Shown here piece by piece: positions 1-7,271 of a stretch of 33,552 bases of DNA. The notes under the pieces were generated by a model. That model saw nothing but the letters and a program-made list of their open reading frames with translations, was not told the origin of the DNA and did no database searches. Source of the stretch: Muribaculum sp. (lineage in GTDB: Bacteria; Bacillota; Clostridia; Lachnospirales; Lachnospiraceae); the NCBI GenBank assembly GCA_023663505.1, contig JAMPHH010000031.1:1-33552 (forward strand). The letters are read 5' to 3'. Positions within the stretch are counted from its first letter, which is position 1. Each line of letters opens with the position of its first letter. The position numbers were made by a program, and so were the translations under genes.

Positions 1-1
1 T

Positions 2-121
2 TGTGGTAACTCTCGGCGAAAAGCCCAGACATGTCCCAGATGTGACTTATGGATTAAGTGTAGCATGTTTTGTCAAAAAATGCAAGAGAAATTTTATGAA
101 AATCAAAGTAAATCAAAGTAA
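2..121 (+). CDS. 3' end of an unidentified Cys-rich protein (partial)
   Basis: A reading frame is open from the left edge and stops with TAA at 119-121, giving 39 C-terminal residues. It contains a cluster of cysteines (a TCPRCDLWIKCSMFC stretch), which resembles a zinc-binding knuckle, followed by a polar tail. A hairpin and T-run begin three bases after the stop, as expected for the last gene of an operon. The N-terminal part lies outside the window, so the family cannot be named. The overlapping GTG frame at 3-230 runs through the terminator and lacks protein-like composition. Confidence 0.5.
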   Translation, partial: CGNSRRKAQTCPRCDLWIKCSMFCQKMQEKFYENQSKSK

Positions 122-123
122 TC

Positions 124-145
124 CTTGGTGTAACACCAAGTTTTT
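124..145 (+). terminator. Rho-independent terminator of the left-edge gene
   Basis: Stem CTTGGT (124-129) pairs with ACCAAG (135-140) around a five-base loop and is followed directly by TTTTT (141-145). It lies three bases after the stop at 121. From here to the promoter at 309 I see only AT-rich sequence with no convincing gene. Confidence 0.65.
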
Positions 146-308
146 CTGCCATAACGGTCTGCGTTATTTCTGGATTTTCCAATATCATATTCCAAATATT
201 CTGTTACGTTTATTTTATATCTTTTGGTGAATTTCTGGGTGAACTTTGGTGAACCTCGTTATAAGAAGGTCTATATAAATTCACTTTGAAACTGCTTATT
301 ATATGGAA

Positions 309-337
309 TAGACTTTAGATTCTGATTGTGGTATACT
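309..337 (+). promoter_or_regulatory. Sigma-A-type promoter
   Basis: TAGACT (309-314) and TATACT (332-337) are separated by exactly 17 bases. This would start transcription near 344, upstream of the small ORF at 406 and the glycosyltransferase at 641. It is a consensus match only. Confidence 0.5.
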
Positions 338-405
338 TGCAGTATGGCAATATTGATAACGATTCAAGAAATATGGATCGCAATTCAAGATTAGAGGGTA
401 GTTAT

Positions 406-591
406 ATGTCGGAGAATGAAGTGATAAAAGTTTCCATAGAAGAATTTTCGCGTCTGCAGGATTATATGGTTTTGACTCAGGATAAAGAGTCGGCAGCATA
501 TAAAAGGATGAAAGACAGATATATTGAATTAAAAGTTTTTTTGCAGATCTCTGGCGTTAATCTCACGGAATTAGACAAAATAAAATTATAA
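406..591 (+). CDS. Small hypothetical protein, 61 aa
   Basis: An ATG at 406 sits seven bases after GAGGG (394-398), so this start is preferred over the in-frame ATG at 328, which has no ribosome binding site. The product is charged and probably helical (starting MSENEVIKVSIEEF), with no signal peptide or membrane segment. It sits between a good promoter and the GT2 gene at 641. I do not recognise the family; a small cytoplasmic regulator or accessory protein is possible but unsupported. Confidence 0.5.
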   Translation: MSENEVIKVSIEEFSRLQDYMVLTQDKESAAYKRMKDRYIELKVFLQISGVNLTELDKIKL

Positions 592-620
592 TTGTCAAGG
601 CAGGAAACGGCCGGATGGCT
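587..620 (+). promoter_or_regulatory. Leader motif copy 1 with an overlapping TATAAT
   Basis: TATAAT at 587-592 overlaps the stop codon of the small ORF. It is followed by GGCAGGAAACGG (599-610) and a short hairpin, GGCC (609-612) and GGCT (617-620) closing a GGAT loop. The same motif occurs at 14308, 18577 and 28031. In this copy the -10 lies only six bases from the motif, against 14 in the others, and there is no clear -35. This promoter is therefore less certain; the motif may be read mainly in the transcript from 309. The GT2 ribosome binding site AAGGAG follows at about 627. Confidence 0.45.
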
Positions 621-640
621 GAGGGTAAGGAGAGATACGG

Positions 641-1570
641 ATGAGTCTTTTGAGTGTTATTGTGCCCTGCTATAACGAGGAGGACAGTGTGGCTCTGTTC
701 TACGAGGAGCTGGTCAAGAATGATCCTTTTTTTCAGAAGAAAGGGATTGAGCTTGAGCTGCTTTATATAGACGATGGTTCCCGCGACGGGACGGTGGCGG
801 AGGTGAAGAAGCTTCGGGAGAAGGACGAGCGGGTGCATCTGGTGTCGTTTTCGAGGAATTTCGGCAAGGAGGCGGCGATGTATGCCGGTCTGCAGAAGTC
901 TAAGGGCGATTATGTGGTGATGATGGATGTGGATCTGCAGGATCCGCCGAGTCTGTTGCCTGAGATGTTCGAGGGGCTTTCCGAGGGGTATGATTCGGTG
1001 GCGACAAGGCGTGTTGACCGCAAGGGGGAGCCGCCGATCCGGAGCTTTTTTGCCAGAGGGTTTTATCGTCTGATGAAGAAGATCTCCAAGACGGAGATGA
1101 TGGACGGGGCGAGGGATTACCGCCTGATGACAAGGCAGATGGTGGACGCGATATTGTCTATGGAGGAGTACAATCGCTTTACGAAGGGGATTTTTGGCTG
1201 GGTCGGCTTTCGGACAAAATGGTTGGAATATGAGAATGTGGAGCGGGCTAGGGGAGAGACCAAGTGGAACTTCTGGAAGCTGTTAATGTATTCGTTTGAC
1301 GGGATCGTGGCTTTTTCCACAGCGCCGCTGTTGATCTCGTCGCTGATGGGGGTATTCTTCTGCGCGGTGTCCTTCGTGATGATCATTTTTATCATTGCGC
1401 GCAAGGTGATGTTTGGAGATCCCGTGTCAGGCTGGCCGTCACTGGTATGCATCATTCTTTTGACCAGTGGCATTCAGTTTTTTTGCACGGGGATCTTGGG
1501 GCAGTATCTGGCTAAAACGTATATGGAGGTCAAGCGGAGACCCATTTATTTGATTAGGGAGGAGTTATAA
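641..1570 (+). CDS. GT2 glycosyltransferase, membrane-anchored (GtrB/DPM1-like)
   Basis: A 309-residue family 2 glycosyltransferase. The GT-A nucleotide-sugar fold is seen from SVIVPCYNEE (5-14), DDGSRDGT (44-51) and the metal-binding DVD (96-98) followed by LQDPP. Two hydrophobic segments near 225-250 and 260-290 anchor it in the membrane. This layout matches polyprenyl-phosphate sugar transferases of the GtrB/YkoT type, which move a hexose from a nucleotide sugar to undecaprenyl phosphate on the cytoplasmic face. Start: ATG eight bases after AAGGAG. The polyprenyl-phosphate acceptor and the sugar are inferred from the family. It could decorate the polysaccharide made by the genes downstream. 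Confidence 0.9.
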   Translation: MSLLSVIVPCYNEEDSVALFYEELVKNDPFFQKKGIELELLYIDDGSRDGTVAEVKKLREKDERVHLVSFSRNFGKEAAMYAGLQKSKGDYVVMMDVDLQDPPSLLPEMFEGLSEGYDSVATRRVDRKGEPPIRSFFARGFYRLMKKISKTEMMDGARDYRLMTRQMVDAILSMEEYNRFTKGIFGWVGFRTKWLEYENVERARGETKWNFWKLLMYSFDGIVAFSTAPLLISSLMGVFFCAVSFVMIIFIIARKVMFGDPVSGWPSLVCIILLTSGIQFFCTGILGQYLAKTYMEVKRRPIYLIREEL

Positions 1571-1793
1571 GTGTGAGAAGAAAATCTAATCGCTCAGTAA
1601 CCAAAGACCTGATTTTCAGGTCTGGCTGTTTTGCGAAGAAATTCTAAGGTTCGCATGGCGAAACTTTTTTCGCGCTGAAGAACGCAAAGCGAACAAATTC
1701 GCTTTGGCTGGGTATTCTTCTCACAAATTGTTTGTGTCGTCGTTGGCGGCATGAGGGCAATTTTGGCAAAAAGTGTAAGTTTTGATACTTTTT
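1571..1793 (+). other. Gene-free, highly structured intergenic region
   Basis: The gap between the genes ending at 1570 and starting at 1905 has no convincing ORF but many inverted repeats. An 11-bp perfect outer pair, TGTGAGAAGAA (1572-1582) and its complement (1715-1725), encloses AGACCTG/CAGGTCT (1604-1622), TTCGC/GCGAA (about 1650-1662) and an 8-bp stem AAAGCGAA-CAAA-TTCGCTTT (1686-1705). A further AAAAAGT/ACTTTTT pair lies at 1768-1793. It could be a terminator region, a small mobile palindromic element or a structured RNA. Strand is assigned only by context. Confidence 0.4.
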
Positions 1794-1828
1794 ACGCTCA
1801 AAACGGCGATGGAAAGTCCTTTTTATGA

Positions 1829-1885
1829 TTCGACACCTATGTTAGAATAATCCTTAGCAAACACAAAAAAGAGCAATACTCGACA
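1829..1885 (+). promoter_or_regulatory. Candidate 0A boxes and -10 ahead of the Spo0A-like gene
   Basis: TTCGACA at 1829-1835 is an exact 7-base match to the 0A-box core (TGTCGAA on the other strand). CTCGACA at 1879-1885 matches six of seven, 50 bp downstream. TAGAAT (1843-1848) lies between them as a plausible -10; the -35 is poor. Since the next gene encodes a Spo0A-type DNA-binding domain, autoregulation is an attractive inference. A single exact 7-mer is expected about four times by chance in a window this size, counting both strands. Confidence 0.35.
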
Positions 1886-1904
1886 TATGAAAGGGGAATT
1901 TGTT

Positions 1905-2282
1905 ATGGATATTGCGACAGTTAAGGATTTTGAGTTGGAGAGATACATTACTGACATTATGTTGGATATAGGGGTTCCGGCACATTTGAAGGGGTATCAT
2001 TATTTGAGAGATGCGATATTGCTCTCGGGACGGGATATGGAGGTGGTGAGCAGCGTGACGAAGCTTCTCTATCCGGTTGTTGCAAAGCGGTTTAAAACGA
2101 CAGGTCAGAAGGTGGAGCGGGCAATCCGCAACGCCATAGAGGTATCGTGGAGCAGGGGAAATGCGGAGACCTTTGAGGAAATGTTTGGTTATTCTCCGCT
2201 TTCAGGCAGACCCAGACCCACGAACAGCGAGTACATAGCACGAATCGCGGATAAGGTACGTCTTGATTTTAAGGCGATGTAG
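1905..2282 (+). CDS. Spo0A C-terminal DNA-binding domain protein without receiver
   Basis: A 125-residue protein that is essentially only the Spo0A effector domain. It keeps the family's landmarks: IGVPAHLKGYHYLRDAI, TKLLYPVVAK, the recognition-helix region VERAIRNAIEVSWSRGN, and PTNSEYIARIADKVRL near the C-terminus. The phosphoacceptor receiver domain present in full Spo0A (about 260 residues) is absent, so the usual phosphorelay cannot switch it on. It could bind 0A boxes constitutively, as activator, competitor or dimer partner. Start: ATG 1905 is eight bases after AAGGGG (1891-1896) and is preferred over the ATG at 1887. It sits among surface-polysaccharide genes, suggesting a local transcription regulator. 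Confidence 0.9.
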   Translation: MDIATVKDFELERYITDIMLDIGVPAHLKGYHYLRDAILLSGRDMEVVSSVTKLLYPVVAKRFKTTGQKVERAIRNAIEVSWSRGNAETFEEMFGYSPLSGRPRPTNSEYIARIADKVRLDFKAM

Positions 2283-2390
2283 TAATAGAAAGGAAATAGG
2301 TTTTATATTGCTCGTTTTATGTGAATGCTGACAGTCATGGTTGCAGCGGAAAATGCGATCATGGCTGTCTTTGTAAGAGAGGCACTGCAG

Positions 2391-3698
2391 ATGAAGGTTT
2401 GTTTGTTTTTGGTCGGTATACCAATCGTACAGGTGTTGTTGGGAAGCGGGGCGCTGAGAGTCCTATACGGCAGGCTCGCCGGTAAAATGCATGTGGCGGA
2501 TAAGCTGCTTGTCGGTTTTCTGGTAGAGATCGGGCTGGCAGAGGTCGCGCATTTGGCGGCGGTAGTGCTGGGTCGGTCTTTTTCGGACGCGGTGCTCCTG
2601 TTTGAAGCGGGAATCGTGGTTTTGAGCTTGGCTTCAATTGGAATATGGCTGTGGCAGAGCCGGAACGCGGAGACAGGGGTGGGAAGGAAAGTCTCCGGAT
2701 GGCGCAGACGGGCAGGAAGGAGCAGATTGTCCAAGGCGTCGGGAAGGACAGACGCAGGCAGGTGGACAGGAAGGACAGATGCAGGCAGTCAGTCGGGAAG
2801 GACAGACGCAGGCAGGAGGACAGGAAGGACAGACGCAGGCAGTCAGTCGGGAAGGACAGACGCAGGCGGGTGGTCAGGAAGAAGCGGAAGGGCAAGAGTG
2901 AGTGTGGCGTCAGGAGCGGTCAGCGGAAGGGATATCACACCTGCGACGGTGGGGCTTTTTCTGGCGTTTGCACTTTTGTTCATCTATCAGATCGTGACGA
3001 TCACGTCGGGGGACTATATCTACCGCGCGGGGGATATGACGGTAGAGACAGTGGAAAGCTTTCTGGAGACCGACGGTGTGTATCAGGTGAATCCGCTCAC
3101 GGGGCGTCCATATAAGAACAGTATATCGAATGAGATTCTGAATTCATATTACTACCCGCATGTAGTCGCTTGGTTGGATCCGTCCTCCGATATACCGTTT
3201 CGCATTCAAATCTTATGTCTGCCCACATTGTATGGGATCCTGTGCCGGATATTCGGACTGTCTGCCGCGAGGGTGGTGTGGGAGTTGATTCTGTTACATG
3301 TGTTATTGATGTGTTATCTGGCATTTGACAGATTGGCACATGCTCTTTTTGCGGACGATAAGAGGCGGGGGCGGGTGGAAAGGCTGCTATTCATGACATT
3401 GATAGCGGCGGTATTGTGCGCGGGGGATTATCTATACGGCATGGACGGCTTTGGGCTGCTCTATTGTGGCTTCCGCGGGGTGACGATACGGAATGTGGTG
3501 CTTCTGCCCTATGTGTTCGGGCTTGCCCTGCGGCGCAGGTGGAGGTTGGCGGCGCTGTGCATTCTGGCGGAGGCTTGTATTGTCTGGACACTCTATGGCA
3601 TGGGTGCTTGTCTCGTGGTGACCTTGGGAATGGCGGTTCTGCGCCTCTGGTACAAGAAGCGTACCGAGGGGTTTGAAGAAGCCGGAAGGGGGGCGTGA
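2391..3698 (+). CDS. Polytopic membrane protein (DUF6077-like), N-terminal part
   Basis: A 435-residue, strongly hydrophobic protein. ATG 2391 lies eight bases after AAGAGAGG; an upstream in-frame ATG at 2325 (457 aa) has no ribosome binding site. Membrane segments occupy the first ~130 residues, then a polar Arg/Gly/Thr-rich tandem repeat (about 118-162), then more membrane segments with an extracytoplasmic-looking loop starting TSGDYIYRAGDM. The architecture resembles large DUF6077-type membrane proteins near cell-surface glycan genes; this family call is from memory of pattern, not a search. The next gene overlaps or abuts it and looks like its missing C-terminal half. A GT-C-like role is possible but unproven. 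Confidence 0.75.
   Translation: MKVCLFLVGIPIVQVLLGSGALRVLYGRLAGKMHVADKLLVGFLVEIGLAEVAHLAAVVLGRSFSDAVLLFEAGIVVLSLASIGIWLWQSRNAETGVGRKVSGWRRRAGRSRLSKASGRTDAGRWTGRTDAGSQSGRTDAGRRTGRTDAGSQSGRTDAGGWSGRSGRARVSVASGAVSGRDITPATVGLFLAFALLFIYQIVTITSGDYIYRAGDMTVETVESFLETDGVYQVNPLTGRPYKNSISNEILNSYYYPHVVAWLDPSSDIPFRIQILCLPTLYGILCRIFGLSAARVVWELILLHVLLMCYLAFDRLAHALFADDKRRGRVERLLFMTLIAAVLCAGDYLYGMDGFGLLYCGFRGVTIRNVVLLPYVFGLALRRRWRLAALCILAEACIVWTLYGMGACLVVTLGMAVLRLWYKKRTEGFEEAGRGA
2742..2876 (+). repeat. In-frame 27-bp tandem repeat, five units
   Basis: Five contiguous 27-bp units encode the nonapeptides GRTDAGRWT, GRTDAGSQS, GRTDAGRRT, GRTDAGSQS and GRTDAGGWS. The first 18 bases are almost invariant between units while the last nine alternate between two versions. 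The repeat falls between two membrane-segment blocks of the host protein. Its period is a multiple of three, so unit gain or loss keeps the frame. It also leaves the other forward frames open, which creates spurious ORFs. Confidence 0.95.
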
Positions 3699-3700
3699 GC

Positions 3701-4531
3701 ATGGGAGCGTATCTGCGGAATGCATGGTCAGGGTGGCTTGGATATACAGACGGTGGAAAGCTGGTGGCATTGTTCCTTGTGGCGGTTGTTTATCTGTCTC
3801 TCACAAGGAAGCTGCGGGGACCTCAGGGAAGGCTTGTGCTCTATGGGGGCATTGCAGCGGTGATGTGTATTTTCCCCATGACCGCAGCAGTGTTAATGAG
3901 ATATCAGACGTTATTTTATGATTATCAATGGATATGGAGCTATGTGCCGTTGACGGCGGTGATCGCTTTGGGCGGGACGAGCTTCCTGATGGAGCAGTGC
4001 AAGCCGCTCAGGGGAATCGTGAAGAATACGATATTAGTGCTTCTCTGTGTGGGAGTGTTGGCGCTGTGCGGTGGGCTTGGCCGCGGAGGGGCGGGTACGG
4101 AGCCCGCCGTGCAGGAACAGGCTGCGGTAGAGGCGGTCTTGGAGACTGCGAGGGAGAGCTGCGGGGAGGAATTCTGTCTCTGGGCGCCTAAAGAGATCTT
4201 GGAGTACAGCCGAAGCTTGGACGCGGGGGTTTGTCTGCTGTATGGCAGGAATATGTGGGATATCGCATTGAATGCGTACTGCTATGACATATATTCCGAG
4301 GAGACTAAGGAGCTGTACGAGTGGATGGAGCATCTGCGGGAATATGGGAAGGAGACCTCCATGGAGGAGGTCAGGACTTATGCGCGGAAGGCTTTTGCGA
4401 TGGGGGCGGACTGTATCTTGCTGCCGAAGGAGGAGGCGGTCTATCAGGGAGATGTCGCCGGACTTGCCGAGGAGGGTAAGCTGGAGGTAGTCGAGCTGGA
4501 AGAATATTATCTGTTGAAAAAGGGGTGGTGA
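3701..4531 (+). CDS. Membrane protein with extracytoplasmic C-terminal domain, probable partner or second half of the preceding gene
   Basis: A 276-residue product from ATG 3701, nine bases after GGAAGGGG; GTG 3695 is an alternative that overlaps the preceding stop. The first ~130 residues hold about four hydrophobic segments. The remainder is soluble, including SLDAGVCLLYGRNMWDIALN and MGADCILLPKEEA, resembling the C-terminal soluble part of large DUF6077-type membrane proteins. The frame differs from the preceding gene and the two genes nearly overlap. They may be a natural gene fission, a two-subunit protein or a frameshifted single gene. Function unknown. Confidence 0.7.
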   Translation: MGAYLRNAWSGWLGYTDGGKLVALFLVAVVYLSLTRKLRGPQGRLVLYGGIAAVMCIFPMTAAVLMRYQTLFYDYQWIWSYVPLTAVIALGGTSFLMEQCKPLRGIVKNTILVLLCVGVLALCGGLGRGGAGTEPAVQEQAAVEAVLETARESCGEEFCLWAPKEILEYSRSLDAGVCLLYGRNMWDIALNAYCYDIYSEETKELYEWMEHLREYGKETSMEEVRTYARKAFAMGADCILLPKEEAVYQGDVAGLAEEGKLEVVELEEYYLLKKGW

Positions 4532-4532
4532 T

Positions 4533-5309
4533 ATGGGCTTGTCGGCGGGACAGGAAGGACTGGTAAGTATTATCGTGCCGGTTTACAATGTGGAAAAATA
4601 TATCACAGAGACAATAGAGAGCGTGCGTCGGCAGACCTATAAGAATTGGGAGCTTTTACTGGTGGAGGATTGCAGCACGGACGGGAGTCGGAAGGCGATC
4701 GAGGAATATCTGACCCGCACGGGGGACGCTCGTATTCGCTTGATTGCACTGCCCGCAAACGGAGGCGCGGCGAGGGCGCGCAACAGGGGGCTTTCGGAGG
4801 CAAAGGGGCGTTATATCGCTTATCTGGACGCTGACGATCTGTGGGAGAGCGTGAAGCTTGAGCATGAGCTTGCGTTTATGGAGAAGCAGCAGGCGGCTTT
4901 TGCGTTCACAGGATACGAGTTTGCAGATGAGAACGGCAAGGGACTGGGCAAAATCGTTCATGTTCCCGCGACCTTGAATTACAAGCAGGCGTTAAAGAAC
5001 ACCACTATTTTCACAACAACTGTTATTTTTGACACAGCATTGGTTCCCAAAGATTTGCTGGACATGCCGGAGGTGAAGAGCGAGGACACCGCCCTGTGGT
5101 GGAAGGTCCTCAGAAACGGATACATTGCTTATGGTCTGGATGAGAATCTGGTGAAGTATCGTCGCGCGGGCGCAAGTCTTTCCTCTAATAAGATCAAGGC
5201 AATCCGCCGTATCTGGAATCTTTACCGCCATGTGGAGGGAATCGGTGTTGTAGGCAGCGTCTGGAACCTATGCTTCTGGGCAGTGCGCGCAGTCCTAAGA
5301 AGAATATAG
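4533..5309 (+). CDS. GT2 family glycosyltransferase
   Basis: A 258-residue cytoplasmic GT2 enzyme. VSIIVPVYNVEKYI (11-24), VEDCSTDGS (44-52), the N76-G-G-A-A-R-A-R-N84 segment and the metal-binding DADD (99-102) define the GT-A fold. KSEDTALWWKVLRNG corresponds to the ED region often holding the catalytic base. No membrane anchor is evident. Its ATG comes one base after the preceding TGA, so translation is probably coupled. It would add one sugar to a lipid-linked intermediate; donor and acceptor cannot be read. A long palindrome follows downstream. Confidence 0.9.
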   Translation: MGLSAGQEGLVSIIVPVYNVEKYITETIESVRRQTYKNWELLLVEDCSTDGSRKAIEEYLTRTGDARIRLIALPANGGAARARNRGLSEAKGRYIAYLDADDLWESVKLEHELAFMEKQQAAFAFTGYEFADENGKGLGKIVHVPATLNYKQALKNTTIFTTTVIFDTALVPKDLLDMPEVKSEDTALWWKVLRNGYIAYGLDENLVKYRRAGASLSSNKIKAIRRIWNLYRHVEGIGVVGSVWNLCFWAVRAVLRRI

Positions 5310-5449
5310 CCAAGCTCAATTGCCGCCTTTTGCTAACGCTTAAGCCAACCTGACTATCCATAATACAAACCACGATTCACCTGTGACAATACAGCCAAGG
5401 AATAAATTCACACACTTTCCAGACAAGACCTGCCTAGCGTCAATACCGA

Positions 5450-5650
5450 GGCGGGAGCGGACTGGGGGGAGTTTTGGCGGGCTTCGGCGAAGGTTGGCGT
5501 GTTTTCTTATAGTGCGTTCAGAAGCCAAGGGTGAAATGCGCATGGATGCGCCTTAGAGCCGACCCGCAACCCGCAACCCACTTCCCCGCACTATTAGAAA
5601 ACACCCAACCGCAGCCAGCCCGCCAAAACTCCCCCCAGTCCGCTCCCGCC
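5450..5650. repeat. 200-bp palindromic element (long inverted repeat)
   Basis: Arms 5450-5483 and 5617-5650 are a perfect 34-bp inverted repeat. Pairing continues imperfectly inward to about 5516 and 5587, leaving a ~70-base loop that itself holds GCGCAT-GG-ATGCGC (5538-5551). The arm core is closely related to the hairpin at 14118-14194, including the flanking ATACC-AGGCG. Both follow a GT2 gene and precede a promoter. Possible roles are a bidirectional terminator, a REP/MITE-like element or a hairpin that blocks read-through between operons. No T-run follows the stem. The rest of the 5310-5840 gap holds only the promoter and leader described separately. Confidence 0.85.
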
Positions 5651-5713
5651 GCCCCATTACCTTAATTTTGCTTAAGAAACGGTTTTTTTATATACTCATT
5701 GGGAAAAATATGG

Positions 5714-5774
5714 TATAATACCTTAGTCAAGGCAGAGAAGTGTACCGTATGATACAAGTGTACCTATGGTACAC
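5714..5774 (+). promoter_or_regulatory. -10 element and structured leader of the exopolysaccharide operon
   Basis: TATAAT (5714-5719) is preceded by ATATGG, as at the promoters near 14288 and 28011, but no good -35 is present. Downstream is GGCAGAGAAG (from 5731), a weak relative of the leader motif. A 7-bp hairpin GTGTACC-TAT-GGTACAC (5758-5774) follows, with a looser TGTA/TACA pair just before it. About 65 bases separate this hairpin from the chosen start at 5841. Confidence 0.45.
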
Positions 5775-5840
5775 CAGGACGTGCCGATGCGACTCGCTGT
5801 GAGGATGAACCATGAGGCGCGTACAACCGGAGGGCATAAC

Positions 5841-7268
5841 TTGAGTGCGAATACCAATGAATATAATTTAAAACGGATGGAGGCCTTTAAACGTCTGATC
5901 AATTTGGCGTTATCTGCATTGTGTCTGGCTCTGGAGACGGGGATATTTGCCTATCATTGGCTGGAAGATTTTCAGTATAGCGTGGTGGAATCCTTAAGGA
6001 ACTTTGGTTATAAGGGTCATATTGTGGAGATTGCGTTTTACGGATTGATCCTGTTGTTCTTAACTACGATGTATGGCGGTATGCGCTTGGGGTATCTCAG
6101 GAATTTTGAATTGATTTTCTCACAATTGTTTTCCACGGTGCTGGCGTTGATGTTTATCTATGTGGAGTTGTCCATCATGGCTCACCAGCCCTTTGTGCCG
6201 AAGGTATTTATCATGATGCTGGTGGAACAGACCATTACGGTGATCATATACACCAACATAGCCAACAAGATATATCGAAGTATTTTCCCGCCGCGCAAGC
6301 TCCTGTTGATTCATGGGGAGCGGCCCATCGAGGATATTTACAATAAGTTCGAGAGCCGTAAGGACAAGTACATCATTGCGAAAACCCTGCGTATGCGAGA
6401 AGGGATGGAGAGGGTTTGCCAGGAGATTCTTCACAGCTACGAGAAGGGTGAGTGCAACGCGGTGGTGGTGTGGGATGTGTCTACGGCGGAGCGCAATCAG
6501 GTTTTAAAATTCTGTTATTCCCGTTCCATTCGCATTTATACCATGCCCAAGATCACGGATATCATTTTGGCGGGGGCGGAGGAACTCCATATCTTTGATT
6601 CTCCCTTGCTGCTGACCAGAGAGTACAGCCTGAGTATGGAGCAGCGTTTTATCAAGCGATGTATAGATATCGCATGTTCTTTGATTCTCTTGGTGGTGAC
6701 GTCACCGATTATGCTGTTGACGGCAATTGCAATCAAGATTTATGATGGCGGGCCTGTGCTCTATAAGCAGGTGCGCTGTACTAGGGATCAAAAAGAATTT
6801 TACATTATGAAGTTTCGCAGTATGCGGACGGATGCGGAAAAGGATGGTGTGGCGAGGCTGGCGCAAAAGAATGACTCCCGCATCACCCCCATCGGGAAAT
6901 TTATTCGCAAGTGCAGGATCGACGAGCTTCCCCAGTTGGTGAATATTTTGTTGGGGGATATGTCCTTTATCGGACCGAGACCGGAGCGGCCGGAGATCAT
7001 CAAGCAATATGTGGAGATCATGCCTGAGTTTGTGTATCGCACGAAGGTGAAGGCGGGACTTGCCGGTTTTGCCCAGGTATATGGGAAATACAATACAACT
7101 CCCTATGATAAATTGAAACTCGACTTAATTTATATTGAGCAATATTCCGTTTGGTTGGATTTGAAGCTGATGCTTTTGACATTGAAGGTGTTGTTCTGGC
7201 CTGACAGCACGGAGGGCGTGGAGAGCGAGCAGGTGACGGCGTTTCGGAAGGAACACAAGAAGGAGTGA
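5841..7268 (+). CDS. Initiating sugar transferase, polyprenyl-phosphate glycosylphosphotransferase
   Basis: A WbaP/CpsE-like enzyme that transfers a sugar 1-phosphate to undecaprenyl phosphate, the first committed step of exopolysaccharide synthesis. The N-terminal half has about four membrane helices plus a CoA-binding-like region. A membrane-dipping helix precedes the catalytic domain: GGPVLYKQ (about 302), FYIMKFRSMRTDAE, RIDELPQL (about 359) and GPRPERPE (about 378). A TTG start at 5841 is six bases after GGAGGG (5829-5834), giving 475 residues, a normal family length. The ATG at 5766 (500 aa) lies inside the leader hairpin and lacks a ribosome binding site. First gene of the operon running to 14071. 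Confidence 0.93.
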   Translation: MSANTNEYNLKRMEAFKRLINLALSALCLALETGIFAYHWLEDFQYSVVESLRNFGYKGHIVEIAFYGLILLFLTTMYGGMRLGYLRNFELIFSQLFSTVLALMFIYVELSIMAHQPFVPKVFIMMLVEQTITVIIYTNIANKIYRSIFPPRKLLLIHGERPIEDIYNKFESRKDKYIIAKTLRMREGMERVCQEILHSYEKGECNAVVVWDVSTAERNQVLKFCYSRSIRIYTMPKITDIILAGAEELHIFDSPLLLTREYSLSMEQRFIKRCIDIACSLILLVVTSPIMLLTAIAIKIYDGGPVLYKQVRCTRDQKEFYIMKFRSMRTDAEKDGVARLAQKNDSRITPIGKFIRKCRIDELPQLVNILLGDMSFIGPRPERPEIIKQYVEIMPEFVYRTKVKAGLAGFAQVYGKYNTTPYDKLKLDLIYIEQYSVWLDLKLMLLTLKVLFWPDSTEGVESEQVTAFRKEHKKE

Positions 7269-7271
7269 GCT

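Noticed and set aside
3..230. GTG-started 75-residue frame at the left edge
   Set aside because: It runs through the hairpin terminator and the other frame (2-121) looks like real protein with a stop just before that terminator.
2645..3115. A 156-residue Arg-rich frame overlapping the membrane protein gene
   Set aside because: The 27-bp repeat keeps all forward frames open; this frame has no membrane pattern or ribosome site and is a by-product of the repeat.
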